Source: CALJFL01 sp036961205 (GTDB taxonomy: Bacteria; Pseudomonadota; Gammaproteobacteria; Pseudomonadales; Halieaceae). Taken from it: a DNA stretch of 64,000 bases. The position numbers were made by a program, and so were the translations under genes. How positions within the stretch are numbered: position 1 is the stretch's first letter; each line of letters starts with the position of its first letter. Under the pieces are notes generated by a model. It ran no database searches and had not been told where the DNA came from. It was given only the letters and a program-made list of their open reading frames with translations. The stretch covers positions 43,551 through 107,550 of the forward strand of contig JBALVI010000008.1 in NCBI GenBank assembly GCA_036961205.1, given 5' to 3'. This document shows positions 26,588-35,594 of the stretch, piece after piece.

Positions 26588-27484
26588 ATGGGCAACAGAT
26601 ACAAATCGTTTTTGTTGACCATCGCGCTGGTGTGCGGGGCCGCCACGGTGCTGGCCGAAGAGGACATGCATACCGCCCAGTTGCAGTGTCTCAGTTGCCA
26701 TACCGGCAGCTCCGATAGCGCGGTCCACGCAGTTTTCAATACGGCGCACGGACAACTCAATGGTGGCGGCAACGCCGCTTGCTCCGCTTGCCATGGCGAC
26801 AGCGCCGATCATATGGCAGCACCTACCGAGGTGGCTCCATCTGTTAGTTACGGCCCGAATTGGCCAGCTGCCGCAGACACGCGCAACACCCGTTGCCAGT
26901 CTTGTCACGACAACGGCAAGCAGCTGCTCTGGGCTGGCAGCGAGCATGAGACAGAGGGGCTGGCCTGCGACAGTTGCCACAACAGCCACGTACAACAGGA
27001 CCCGGCACTGGCCAGGGAGCAGTCCACTGAAATGTGCATGGATTGTCACACACGGGTACGGGCTGAAACCCAGTTGCCCTCTCGCCACCCCATAACTGAG
27101 GGGAAGACAAGCTGCACCGACTGTCATAACCCACATGGCGCCAGTACCGGCAGCGAATTGCATCAGGTATCGGTCAACGACAACTGCTTCAGCTGCCATC
27201 AGGAAAAGCGGGGGCCCTTTCTGTGGGAGCATCCGCCGGCCGCTGAAGACTGCTCCCTCTGCCACCGTCCGCATGGTTCGGTACACCCACAATTATTGAA
27301 GGCCCGCGGACCGGCCATGTGCCAGCAATGCCATGCGGCCGCGTTTCATCCCAGCCTGCCCTATGGCGCCGAGGGCCTGCCCGGGGGTAGTGCCAATCAG
27401 AACGTGCTGGGCAAGAATTGCCTGAACTGTCATAGCCAGGTACACGGCTCTAACCACCCCTCAGGCGCAAGGCTGACCCGGTGA
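26588..27484 (+). CDS. Decaheme cytochrome c, MtrA/DmsE family
   Basis: A 298-residue periplasmic decaheme protein. A signal peptide (KSFLLTIALVCGAATVLAEE) is followed by exactly ten CxxCH motifs: CLSCH, CSACH, CQSCH, CDSCH, CMDCH, CTDCH, CFSCH, CSLCH, CQQCH, CLNCH. Size and haem count match MtrA/DmsE/PioA, which thread into the MtrB barrel and carry electrons across the outer membrane. I take ATG 26588, after the upstream stop; an in-frame ATG at 26549 would overlap that gene and spoil the signal peptide. It overlaps the barrel gene by four bases (GTGA). Confidence 0.93.
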   Translation: MGNRYKSFLLTIALVCGAATVLAEEDMHTAQLQCLSCHTGSSDSAVHAVFNTAHGQLNGGGNAACSACHGDSADHMAAPTEVAPSVSYGPNWPAAADTRNTRCQSCHDNGKQLLWAGSEHETEGLACDSCHNSHVQQDPALAREQSTEMCMDCHTRVRAETQLPSRHPITEGKTSCTDCHNPHGASTGSELHQVSVNDNCFSCHQEKRGPFLWEHPPAAEDCSLCHRPHGSVHPQLLKARGPAMCQQCHAAAFHPSLPYGAEGLPGGSANQNVLGKNCLNCHSQVHGSNHPSGARLTR

Positions 27485-29730
27485 GAGCTGCCGTTCCAGG
27501 GCTGCTGATCGCGCCGCTGGCGCTTGTTGTTAGTAGTGCCCTCGCTCAATCCGAAGATCCCTTCGCGGCACTGACAAAAGAGACACGACCGCTGACGACC
27601 CGTTGGCAAACAGAGTACACCGGCAGCCTGGAACTTGGTCTGGGCTACATCAGCGATGACAATTTCATGTTCGGCCAGTACAACGGCCTGCACGAAGACG
27701 GCGCCACCCTGATAGGCGACTTCAACTGGAACAGCTTCAGCAACGCGGACAGCTATTGGCAGGCCTCGCTGACTGACCTGGGCCTCGATACCCGTGAAGG
27801 CAAGATCACCTGGGGCATGTATGACAAATTGCGCGTGACTGCCGCTTTCGACTCGCAGCTGCAGGTACGCAACAATAGTGGCAGCACCCCATTCAGGGGC
27901 AAAGACAATCTGACTCTGCCTGCGGACTGGGTAAGTGGGCTGTATACCTCCGACTTCAGCAGCCTGCAGACCAGCAGTCAGCAGTTTGACCGGGAGCTGG
28001 GACGTGACCGTTACTCACTGGCTATATCCGCTGCGTTAGCGGACAACTGGCAGCTCGAGGGTTCGGTCAGTTACGAGGACAAGCAGGGTACTGGCGACAT
28101 TGGCGGGGCAATTTATATAGACGCCTCCGCCGGCGATGCAGCGCTGTTGCCTGCACCGGTGGACTACCGTACCACCGAGCTCGACCTGGGCCTGACCTAC
28201 AGCAGCAACAGCCTCAATCTCGACGGCCGCCTGGCCTGGTCTGATTTCGATAATAAGGATGATTTACTGAGTTGGCAGAATCCCTTCAGTTCCTACGGTA
28301 GCAGGGTACGTTACCCTGCCGGCAGCGGAGGCCTGGGCGTGGCGCCCGACAACACTCATGGCAGCGCCCGGCTGACTGGCACGTACCTGTTCTCATCGAC
28401 AGCGCGCCTCCAGTTCGATGGCAGTTATGCGGTCAGTGAGCAGGACCAGGACTTTCTCGATTACACGGTCAACCCGCAACTCAACATTGGCGAACCATTG
28501 CCCCGGAGTAATCTGGGCGGCGAAGTGGCGACAACGACCTTTAACGGCGATCTGGTGCTGCGGCCACTGCCTAAGCTGACCGCCAAGGCATCCTACCGAC
28601 TGCGCGACAGGAACTACGACAAGCCACGCGACGGTTATCGCTATGTGCCGGGTGATGGCGGCGACCAGTCGCGCGCGGCGCTGACCGTATACAACACCAG
28701 CGACGATCTGCAATCGCAAACTGCCGGCCTTGAACTGAGCTATCGACTGCCAAAAAGTAGTCGCCTGCGCCTGAAAATTGAAGGCGAGCAGATCGAGCGT
28801 GAAAACGCCGCCGTCCAGGAGACCGAGGAAACCCGAATCACCGGTGGTTTCCGTTTCCGCCCCTGGCAATCTCTGCAAGGCAACCTGGAATTGGCGTTCT
28901 ACAACCGGGCCGCCGATACCTATGAATGGGGCCAGTCCTATTACGCGTTACTGGATGCCGAGTTAATCAATGCGACGCCGGACAGCCAGCGTTACCTCAA
29001 CCACCCTGAGCTTAGCCAGTTTTACCTGTCCAACCGGGAGCGCAGCGAGGTTAAGTTGGACTTCAGCTACTTGCCGGTTGGCGGCTGGAGCCTCAATCTC
29101 AATTTACTGTGGCGCGAGGACGACTACGACAAGAGTGAGCTGGGACTCACCGACAGCGATTGGCAACGCGTGAATGCCAGCGCCAGCTACGCCGCGGGTG
29201 ATGACCTGACCTTAAGCCTTTACGGTGGGGTCGATCGTTACCAGTCCAGTCAAAGCAGTCGCGCCTTCCGCGGCGGTCAGGAAAAGAACGCCTTTGCCCT
29301 CTACCCGCCACTACCTCAAGCCAGTGACCCGACCCGCAACTGGGACCTGGAATCCGAGGACGACAGTCTGTCGCTGGGCGCCAATGCGACATGGCAACTG
29401 CGTGAGGATCTTGAGCTTGAGGCGGACTACAGTTTTATCGACACCAATGCGGCACAAGACTTCAAGACCTTTGGTGCAGCCGACCTGGACCCTGAGGATT
29501 TGCCGGACGTGGCGACGCGCCAGCATCAACTCGGTCTGATCGGAACCTGGCATATGCGCGAGACGCTCTCGCTCAAGGTCGAGTATCAATACCTGCGCTA
29601 CGACAGCGACGACTGGGCGTGGCAGGACGTGCATGCCGATACGGTGGGTAAGGTGCTCACCTTTGGCGAGCGCAATCCCAATGAAACGATTCACTACATG
29701 GGCGCGTCAGTGTTGTACCGCTGGCAATAG
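27481..29730 (+). CDS. MtrB/PioB-family outer-membrane beta-barrel
   Basis: A 749-residue outer-membrane protein with a signal peptide (cleavage near ALAQ) and alternating amphipathic strands throughout. I see no cysteine in the mature part, so the N-terminal CxxC of Shewanella MtrB is absent. Motifs such as LELGLGYISDDNFMFGQYNGL near the N-terminus are typical of the decaheme-associated barrel family. Translation starts at GTG overlapping the stop of the MtrA-like gene, ensuring coupled synthesis of barrel and haem wire. It should insulate the decaheme protein in the outer membrane. Confidence 0.93.
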   Translation: MRAAVPGLLIAPLALVVSSALAQSEDPFAALTKETRPLTTRWQTEYTGSLELGLGYISDDNFMFGQYNGLHEDGATLIGDFNWNSFSNADSYWQASLTDLGLDTREGKITWGMYDKLRVTAAFDSQLQVRNNSGSTPFRGKDNLTLPADWVSGLYTSDFSSLQTSSQQFDRELGRDRYSLAISAALADNWQLEGSVSYEDKQGTGDIGGAIYIDASAGDAALLPAPVDYRTTELDLGLTYSSNSLNLDGRLAWSDFDNKDDLLSWQNPFSSYGSRVRYPAGSGGLGVAPDNTHGSARLTGTYLFSSTARLQFDGSYAVSEQDQDFLDYTVNPQLNIGEPLPRSNLGGEVATTTFNGDLVLRPLPKLTAKASYRLRDRNYDKPRDGYRYVPGDGGDQSRAALTVYNTSDDLQSQTAGLELSYRLPKSSRLRLKIEGEQIERENAAVQETEETRITGGFRFRPWQSLQGNLELAFYNRAADTYEWGQSYYALLDAELINATPDSQRYLNHPELSQFYLSNRERSEVKLDFSYLPVGGWSLNLNLLWREDDYDKSELGLTDSDWQRVNASASYAAGDDLTLSLYGGVDRYQSSQSSRAFRGGQEKNAFALYPPLPQASDPTRNWDLESEDDSLSLGANATWQLREDLELEADYSFIDTNAAQDFKTFGAADLDPEDLPDVATRQHQLGLIGTWHMRETLSLKVEYQYLRYDSDDWAWQDVHADTVGKVLTFGERNPNETIHYMGASVLYRWQ

Positions 29731-29749
29731 GACCCGGGAGAAAAGAACC

Positions 29750-32041
29750 ATGGCTACAGGCATGCATAACTGGATAGCGGCTGGCCTTATTGGCCTGCTG
29801 GTCGCCTGCGGTGGCGGCGGTGGCGGCGGCGACCGGGCACCGGGCGTTGACCCTGGCCCTGCACCCCCTGGCGGATCAGTCCCGCCGCCCGAGCCCGAGA
29901 TTCCGGCACCCAATCCGGCACCCTATGCCGAGGTGGAGAATCTGTTCGTCTTGATCAACAAGGTTACGCTGCCCGAAGATGGTCGCGCGGTGGTCGAGTT
30001 TCAGCTGAGTGATGAGAACAATACAGGCATCATTGATCTGGAAGCAGACAACGTTCGGTTCATCATCGCCAAGCTGCAGGGCAGCCCACTAGGCAACCTG
30101 ACAGGCACCTGGCAGTCCTATATCAATAGAATTGAACAGGCCGGGTCTGTCGGTGAAGGCACCGAAGCACGCCTGCAGGCTACTACCGAATCAAACGGAG
30201 AGTTCACTAACAACCAGAACGGAACCTATGTGTACCGCTTCGCAACTGATATCTACAGGCTGCCTACCGACATCCTCGAGCAGGCTGATAGCGAGGGACT
30301 GAACCTTGCCGTTGAATCTGACCGCACTAATCGGGTGGCCATCCAGTTCGGCGGCGGCGGAGATACCGCCAACCCAATCTACGATTGGATACCGGACACG
30401 GGCGCCACCGACAATGTCTTCAACATGGACATTTCGGCTACTCCAAACTGTAACCGCTGCCACGACAAGCTGGCCTTTCACGGGGGTGGTCGGGTCGAGG
30501 TGCAGTACTGCGTAACCTGCCACAACACCGGCTCTACGGATGCCAACAGTGCCAATACCGTTGACATGAAGGTAATGATTCACAAGATTCACATGGGCGC
30601 CAATCTGCCCAGCGTGCAGGCCGGCGGTGAGTACGCTATCTATGGTTTCCGGGACACCAAGCACGACTATTCCAACATTCACTACCCGCAGGACATACGC
30701 AACTGTGTGAACTGCCATGCCGGCACAGGCACGGGAGGCGACAGAGAAGACCTGGTATTAACTAATCAGGGGGATAACTGGAATGAGTACCCGACCCGGG
30801 CCAGCTGCGGCAGCTGTCACGACCAGCTGGATTTTGAGAAGCACGCTGGAGGTCAGCCCGATGACAGTCGTTGTGCCAGCTGCCATGGCGTCGGTGGCCG
30901 GGCAGGCAGTCCCGAGGAAAGTCACCGAATCGCCTTTGATCAGGCACGGGAGGCATTCCAGGCCGAGATAATCGCGGTAGATAGCACAGCCCCTGGAGAG
31001 ACACCGGTGGTCACTTTCAAAGTCAGCAACCCCCTGACCGGCGAAGACTATGATATTGACAATGACCCTGTCTGGACCAATGCTCAAAGCTCACTCAACG
31101 TCAAAATGGCGTGGAATACAGGCGACTATAACAACACGGGTAACAACAGCGAAAACGCCAGCTCGGTCTCCACTGGCGCCCTTGGCGGAGCCGCCACCAG
31201 TAACGGCGATGGCAGCTATAGCCTGACCCTGTCGCAGTCGGTTCCCGATGGTAGCGAGGCCCCTGGTATACGCGCCAGCGGCAGCGGTGCTGCAACGATT
31301 GAGGGCCATCCTGGCGTTGACTACAACGAAGACGGAGAGCCGGATGCGGTACCCGTAGGTGATGTCGCCGCGTTTTTCTCAATCGATGAAGTTGACGGCT
31401 CAGCTAGCCCGCGCCGTCAGGCTGTCACCATACAACAATGCAATGCCTGCCACAGTTCACTGGTACTGCACGGTAACAATCGTGCGGACAATATCGATAG
31501 CTGCGTCACCTGCCATAACCCGCGTAATACCGATCGTGACGTGCGCAAAGTGGCAGCAAGTCCACCAACCGATGGCAAGCAGGAGGAGTCAATCAACTTC
31601 ACCACCATGGTACACGGCATACATGCCGCAGGCATCCGCGAAAATCCCCTGCAAATTGTTGGCTTCCGTGGATTCACCACCTACGTGTATGACGAGGACA
31701 CCGTGCATTACCCTGGCAACATCGGCAATTGCCTGGCCTGCCATACCGAGGATGGTTATCTGTTACCACTGGCTGACTCGGTACTGGCAACCACGGTGGA
31801 TACCGGTGACGATCGCGAGGACCCGGCCGATGACCGGGTCACTACTCCGGCGACTGCGGCCTGCGCCAGTTGTCACGATGATCAGGTGGCCAAGGCTCAC
31901 ATGACTTCCAACGGCGGCAGCTTTGATGCTAGCCAGCAGGCAGTCGATGATGGCGAGGTAGTTGAGCAGTGCACGATCTGTCACGCCAGCGGCAAGGCCA
32001 ACGACGTTGCTACGTCTCACCCGGTGCGCACGCTGCCCTAG
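29750..32041 (+). CDS. Outer-membrane decaheme lipoprotein, OmcA/MtrC family
   Basis: A 763-residue cell-surface cytochrome. The lipobox LLVAC (Cys 20) is followed by a Gly/Pro-rich linker, a beta domain, five CxxCH motifs (first at 234: CNRCH, CVTCH, CVNCH, CGSCH, CASCH), another beta domain, and five more (CNACH, CVTCH, CLACH, CASCH, CTICH). This is the two-pentahaem plus split-barrel layout of MtrC/OmcA, which reduce extracellular metals, flavins or humics. Start ATG 29750 after GGGAG; an upstream in-frame start would lie inside the barrel gene. It ends the operon and is the likely surface terminus of the electron path. Confidence 0.93.
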   Translation: MATGMHNWIAAGLIGLLVACGGGGGGGDRAPGVDPGPAPPGGSVPPPEPEIPAPNPAPYAEVENLFVLINKVTLPEDGRAVVEFQLSDENNTGIIDLEADNVRFIIAKLQGSPLGNLTGTWQSYINRIEQAGSVGEGTEARLQATTESNGEFTNNQNGTYVYRFATDIYRLPTDILEQADSEGLNLAVESDRTNRVAIQFGGGGDTANPIYDWIPDTGATDNVFNMDISATPNCNRCHDKLAFHGGGRVEVQYCVTCHNTGSTDANSANTVDMKVMIHKIHMGANLPSVQAGGEYAIYGFRDTKHDYSNIHYPQDIRNCVNCHAGTGTGGDREDLVLTNQGDNWNEYPTRASCGSCHDQLDFEKHAGGQPDDSRCASCHGVGGRAGSPEESHRIAFDQAREAFQAEIIAVDSTAPGETPVVTFKVSNPLTGEDYDIDNDPVWTNAQSSLNVKMAWNTGDYNNTGNNSENASSVSTGALGGAATSNGDGSYSLTLSQSVPDGSEAPGIRASGSGAATIEGHPGVDYNEDGEPDAVPVGDVAAFFSIDEVDGSASPRRQAVTIQQCNACHSSLVLHGNNRADNIDSCVTCHNPRNTDRDVRKVAASPPTDGKQEESINFTTMVHGIHAAGIRENPLQIVGFRGFTTYVYDEDTVHYPGNIGNCLACHTEDGYLLPLADSVLATTVDTGDDREDPADDRVTTPATAACASCHDDQVAKAHMTSNGGSFDASQQAVDDGEVVEQCTICHASGKANDVATSHPVRTLP

Positions 32042-32061
32042 AAAAATGGAGAGAAAAATTA

Positions 32062-32132
32062 GGACGGACCACGTTTCCCTGTTCTTCAACTATTGACCGG
32101 CGCTGTTGGGTAACTTAAAACGTGGTCTGTCC
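32062..32132. repeat. Inverted repeat after the cytochrome operon
   Basis: GGACGGACCACGTTT (32062-32076) and AAACGTGGTCTGTCC (32118-32132) are inverted copies matching at 14 of 15 positions around a 41-base loop. It follows the OmcA-like gene by about 20 bases. It may be a terminator-like structure or a REP-type element; the ACGTGGTCTGTCC core looks like a dispersed repeat sequence I associate with gammaproteobacteria, but I cannot check this. Confidence 0.5.
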
Positions 32133-32146
32133 CGTTATTACTACAT

Positions 32147-32180
32147 TTTAATCACTTGATTAATTTAATCACTTGATTAA
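32147..32180. promoter_or_regulatory. Tandem palindromic operator of cecR-like operon
   Basis: Two exact adjacent copies of the 17-mer TTTAATCACTTGATTAA, each with the dyad TTAATCA-CT-TGATTAA. They end nine bases before the start codon of the TetR-type gene, so bound repressor would block transcription or initiation of the whole operon. Confidence 0.8.
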
Positions 32181-32188
32181 AATGGGCT

Positions 32189-32872
32189 ATGACTGCCAAA
32201 AACTCCGAATCCCGCTCAGGTAAAACTCGGGATACTCTTATCCGCTCTGCCATCGAGGTATTCGGACGTGCTGGTTATGATGCGGCCAGTACCCGCGCTA
32301 TTGCCGATCGGGCTGGCGCTAACCAGGCCCTGATCAGCTACCATTTCGGAGGTAAAAAAGGCCTCTATCTCGCGGTGTTTGAGTACATAGGCGTTGAGAT
32401 GCGGCAGGTACTTGGCCCCATTGCCAAACAGGTGACTACCGCCATACAGGCGCTGCCGGCGGGGAGCGCTGGGCAACGCGAGTTGGTGGTGCCGTTGCTT
32501 TGTCAAATCCTGGATGGGCTTCTCGAGGTCATGGCCAGGCCAGAATCAGAAAGTTGGGCTCGTATTATCCTGCGTGAACAGCAGGACCCCACTGAGGCAT
32601 TTGATCTGATCTGGGATTTTTTCGTGGGGAAAATGCTGGGATTGGTGACGCATCTTGTGGCCATTGGCAGTGGCATGGACGAGAACTCGGATGCTTGCAA
32701 GGTGCGGGCAGAAATGACCCTCGGTCAGGTGCTAATATTTTTGATTGCGCGCGGCACTACCGCGCGACATATGCAGTGGTCGGAGTTGGGCTCATCAGAG
32801 CAAGCTTTAATTCGCCAGCAGTTGCGTCACAGCCTTGAAAGGCAGTTTTCCACAGAGGTAAGCCCCCCATGA
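32189..32872 (+). CDS. cecR: TetR-family repressor CecR (YbiH)-like
   Basis: A 227-residue TetR regulator. The N-terminal helix-turn-helix is LIRSAIEVFGRAGYDAASTRAIADRAGANQALISYHFGGKKGLY. The longer C-terminal ligand domain and the downstream genes fit CecR of E. coli, which controls the YbhGFSR exporter. Only nine bases separate it from the tandem palindromic operator, so autorepression is likely. It overlaps the next gene by four bases (ATGA). The symbol rests mainly on gene order plus family; the effector is unknown. Confidence 0.82.
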   Translation: MTAKNSESRSGKTRDTLIRSAIEVFGRAGYDAASTRAIADRAGANQALISYHFGGKKGLYLAVFEYIGVEMRQVLGPIAKQVTTAIQALPAGSAGQRELVVPLLCQILDGLLEVMARPESESWARIILREQQDPTEAFDLIWDFFVGKMLGLVTHLVAIGSGMDENSDACKVRAEMTLGQVLIFLIARGTTARHMQWSELGSSEQALIRQQLRHSLERQFSTEVSPP

Positions 32873-33843
32873 AAAAGCCAATCATAGCTCTGGTCGTTAT
32901 TGCGGCTGTTGTTTGGGCCGCATACACCTACTGGCCCCGAGTTGAAAGTGGTGGCGATTTAACCCTGTACGGCAACGTCGATATCCGCGAAGTGCAACTG
33001 GGCTTCCGTGTGGCTGGGCGCTTGCAGGAAATGCATTTCGAAGAGGGCGATACGATAGCTGCGGGGGATATACTGGCGTCCCTGGATGCGGGGCCGCTGG
33101 AGGATGGCCTGGCACTGGCGGATGCCAATCTCGCCGCAGCCCGCGCGCATTTGCAGCGACTTCAGGCGGGCTCTCGCAGTCAGGAGATCGAACAGGCCAG
33201 GGCAATGGTGGCGGAGGCCCGCGCGATTTATGAAAATGCCGACCATGAATTCCAGCGGCAGCAGGAGTTGGTGAAGAAGGATCTCAGCAGTGAGCGCTTG
33301 TTGGACAATGCGGTCGCCCTACGGGATCAAGCCGCTGCCCGGATTCGCGCCAATCAGGAAGCACTCGGTCTGGCTATCGAAGGTGCGCGCCGCGAGGATA
33401 TTGCGGCGGGAGAGGCGGCATTAGCAGCGGCCTCAGCGCACATAGAGTTGGCCAGGAGCAAGGTCGACGATACGCAATTGCGAGCCCCCAGCCCCGGAAT
33501 CATTCTGACGCGGGCCAGAGAGCCCGGTTCTATTCTGCCCGTGGGTGCCCCGGTTTACAGTTTGTCGCTGACGGAGACCATTTATGTGAGGGCCTATGTT
33601 AGCGAGGTCTCCATGGGCCAGGTGGTACCCGGTACAGAAGTGATTGTTACCACCGATTCCAGTGATAAACAGTACCGTGGCCAGGTTGGATTTGTGTCAC
33701 CGCGTGCCGAGTTCACTCCGAAGTCGGTAGAAACACCTGAACTACGTACCGACCTGGTGTACCGATTGAGGATTGTAGTCAGTAATCCCGATACCGCCTT
33801 GCGGCAGGGCATGCCGGTGACGGTTCAGGTGCCGGCGGCCTGA
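32869..33843 (+). CDS. ybhG: HlyD-family membrane fusion protein YbhG-like
   Basis: A 324-residue periplasmic adaptor. One N-terminal anchor (PIIALVVIAAVVWAAYTYW) precedes the lipoyl-like half GNVDIREVQLGFRVAGRL, a long coiled-coil hairpin (about residues 80-190, rich in AxxxL/EARA heptads), the second lipoyl half (APSPGIILTRAREPGSILPVG) and a beta-barrel. It should bridge the inner-membrane ABC transporter to an outer-membrane channel. Second gene of the cecR-ybhGFSR operon; length close to the E. coli protein. Confidence 0.87.
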   Translation: MKKPIIALVVIAAVVWAAYTYWPRVESGGDLTLYGNVDIREVQLGFRVAGRLQEMHFEEGDTIAAGDILASLDAGPLEDGLALADANLAAARAHLQRLQAGSRSQEIEQARAMVAEARAIYENADHEFQRQQELVKKDLSSERLLDNAVALRDQAAARIRANQEALGLAIEGARREDIAAGEAALAAASAHIELARSKVDDTQLRAPSPGIILTRAREPGSILPVGAPVYSLSLTETIYVRAYVSEVSMGQVVPGTEVIVTTDSSDKQYRGQVGFVSPRAEFTPKSVETPELRTDLVYRLRIVVSNPDTALRQGMPVTVQVPAA

Positions 33844-33851
33844 GCCTACCG

Positions 33852-35594
33852 GTGAATAACGATATTCACATAGCGGGTTTGCACAAGTACTTCGGTACGG
33901 TGCGTGCACTGGATGGCATCAACGTAGACATCAAGGGTGGTCGCCTGACCGGATTGGTCGGCCCGGATGGTGCTGGCAAGACCACACTAATGAGATTGAT
34001 GGCGGGGCTGATGGTCCCCACTGAAGGCAGCCTCACCGTGTGTGGTAACGACACGGTTTTACAGGCGGATAACATCCATGAATTCTGTGGCTATATGCCA
34101 CAACGCTTTGGCCTTTATGAAGATCTCACCGTATTTGAGAATCTGCAGCTCTATGCGCGCCTGCGTAATCTACCCCGGTCTGAACGGGAGATCATTTTTC
34201 AGCGGCTGTTGGAATTTACTGGCCTCAAGCCCTTTACCCGGCGCCTGGCCGGTGCTCTATCGGGCGGAATGAAGCAAAAGCTGGGACTGGCTTGCGCGCT
34301 GATCGCGAAGCCCCGAGTGCTGTTACTGGATGAACCCAGCGTTGGTGTTGATCCGGTGTCCAGGCAGGACCTCTGGCAGATGGTGCAGGAACTGGTGGAC
34401 GAAGGGATGGCGGTAGTCTGGTCGACTGCCTATCTCGATGAGGCCGAAAGCTGCCAGGATGTACTGTTACTGGATCAGGGCAAGGTGGTGTTTGGCGGTG
34501 TGCCGCAAGCACTCACATCGCGATTGGAAGGAAGAAGTTTTCAGTTGCGTAATATACAAGGTAATCGGCGGCAGGCTCTGGTCCAGGCGCTGGCGATGCC
34601 CCAGGTCAGGGACGGGGTGATACAGGGTGCGGCAGTTCGACTGGTATTAGCCGAGGGCAGCGGGCCGGAGTATTTGAGAACTATCGCCGATCAATATAGC
34701 GCTGAGGTAGTCCCGGTTTCATCGCGTTTCGAAGATGCTTTCATTGATTTATTGGGCGGTGGACCCGGTGGCGACTCTGCTATTGCCGCAAGGATGGAGG
34801 TGCTGCCTACCAGTAATGAGGTTATGGTCAGTTGTCATAATCTCAGCAAGCGGTTTGGCGATTTTACCGCTGCCGATAATGTGAGTTTTGATGTGCCACA
34901 GGGAGAGATTCTGGGCTTGCTGGGTCCCAATGGCGCGGGTAAGTCAACGACCTTCAAAATGCTGTGTGGCCTGCTCAAACCCAGTGCCGGAACTGCGACG
35001 GTAGCCGGTCTCGATCTGCGCAACTCCGGCGCAGACGCCAAAATGCAGCTGGGCTACATGGCCCAGAAGTTTTCGCTCTACGGTTTGATGACAGTGGTTC
35101 AAAACCTCAATTTCTTTGCTGGCGTTTACGGTTTGTCGGGCGGGTCGCGGCGCAACCGTGTGGAGGAGATGGTGGAGGTATTCGAATTGACGCCTTACCT
35201 GAACACATCTCCTGACGAAATACCCCTGGGCTTCAAGCAGCGCTTGGCTCTGGCCTGTGCGCTGATGCATCGCCCACGGGTATTGTTTCTGGATGAGCCA
35301 ACATCGGGTGTAGATCCGCTCACCCGACGAGAGTTTTGGACCCATATCACGGGATTGGTAAGCAAGGGCGTTACCGTGATGGTCACCACCCATTTCATGG
35401 ATGAAGCCGAGTATTGTGACCGGGTAGCTCTGGTTAATCGTGGCCAGTTAATTGCTCTGGATACCCCTGATGCCTTAAAAGCCAGTGCGGCCAGCATCGA
35501 TATGCCAGAACCTACTATGGAGGCTGCCTTTATCCGTCTGGTGGAGCGGCAAAATGCCGCTCAGGACCAAGCCAGTCAGGACGGCGCCGCATGA
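33852..35594 (+). CDS. ybhF: Dual-ATPase ABC transporter subunit YbhF-like
   Basis: A 580-residue fusion of two ABC ATPase domains. Domain 1 (residues ~1-240) has Walker A GPDGAGKTT, signature LSGGMKQ and Walker B VLLLDEPSVGVDP. Domain 2 (from ~325) has GPNGAGKST, a degenerate signature IPLGFKQR and VLFLDEPTSGVDP. As I recall, the same degenerate signature occurs in E. coli YbhF, so it is a family trait. Translation starts at GTG 33852. It overlaps the permease gene by four bases. It powers the ABC-2 exporter; proposed cargoes of the E. coli system are drugs and cations. Confidence 0.9.
   Translation: MNNDIHIAGLHKYFGTVRALDGINVDIKGGRLTGLVGPDGAGKTTLMRLMAGLMVPTEGSLTVCGNDTVLQADNIHEFCGYMPQRFGLYEDLTVFENLQLYARLRNLPRSEREIIFQRLLEFTGLKPFTRRLAGALSGGMKQKLGLACALIAKPRVLLLDEPSVGVDPVSRQDLWQMVQELVDEGMAVVWSTAYLDEAESCQDVLLLDQGKVVFGGVPQALTSRLEGRSFQLRNIQGNRRQALVQALAMPQVRDGVIQGAAVRLVLAEGSGPEYLRTIADQYSAEVVPVSSRFEDAFIDLLGGGPGGDSAIAARMEVLPTSNEVMVSCHNLSKRFGDFTAADNVSFDVPQGEILGLLGPNGAGKSTTFKMLCGLLKPSAGTATVAGLDLRNSGADAKMQLGYMAQKFSLYGLMTVVQNLNFFAGVYGLSGGSRRNRVEEMVEVFELTPYLNTSPDEIPLGFKQRLALACALMHRPRVLFLDEPTSGVDPLTRREFWTHITGLVSKGVTVMVTTHFMDEAEYCDRVALVNRGQLIALDTPDALKASAASIDMPEPTMEAAFIRLVERQNAAQDQASQDGAA

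Noticed and set aside
26567..27292. 241-codon minus-strand frame opposite the decaheme gene
   Set aside because: The plus strand has ten CxxCH motifs; the opposite frame is a composition effect.
29633..29749. N-terminal extension of the OmcA/MtrC protein
   Set aside because: Lies inside the barrel gene; ATG 29750 has GGGAG and gives a proper lipoprotein signal.
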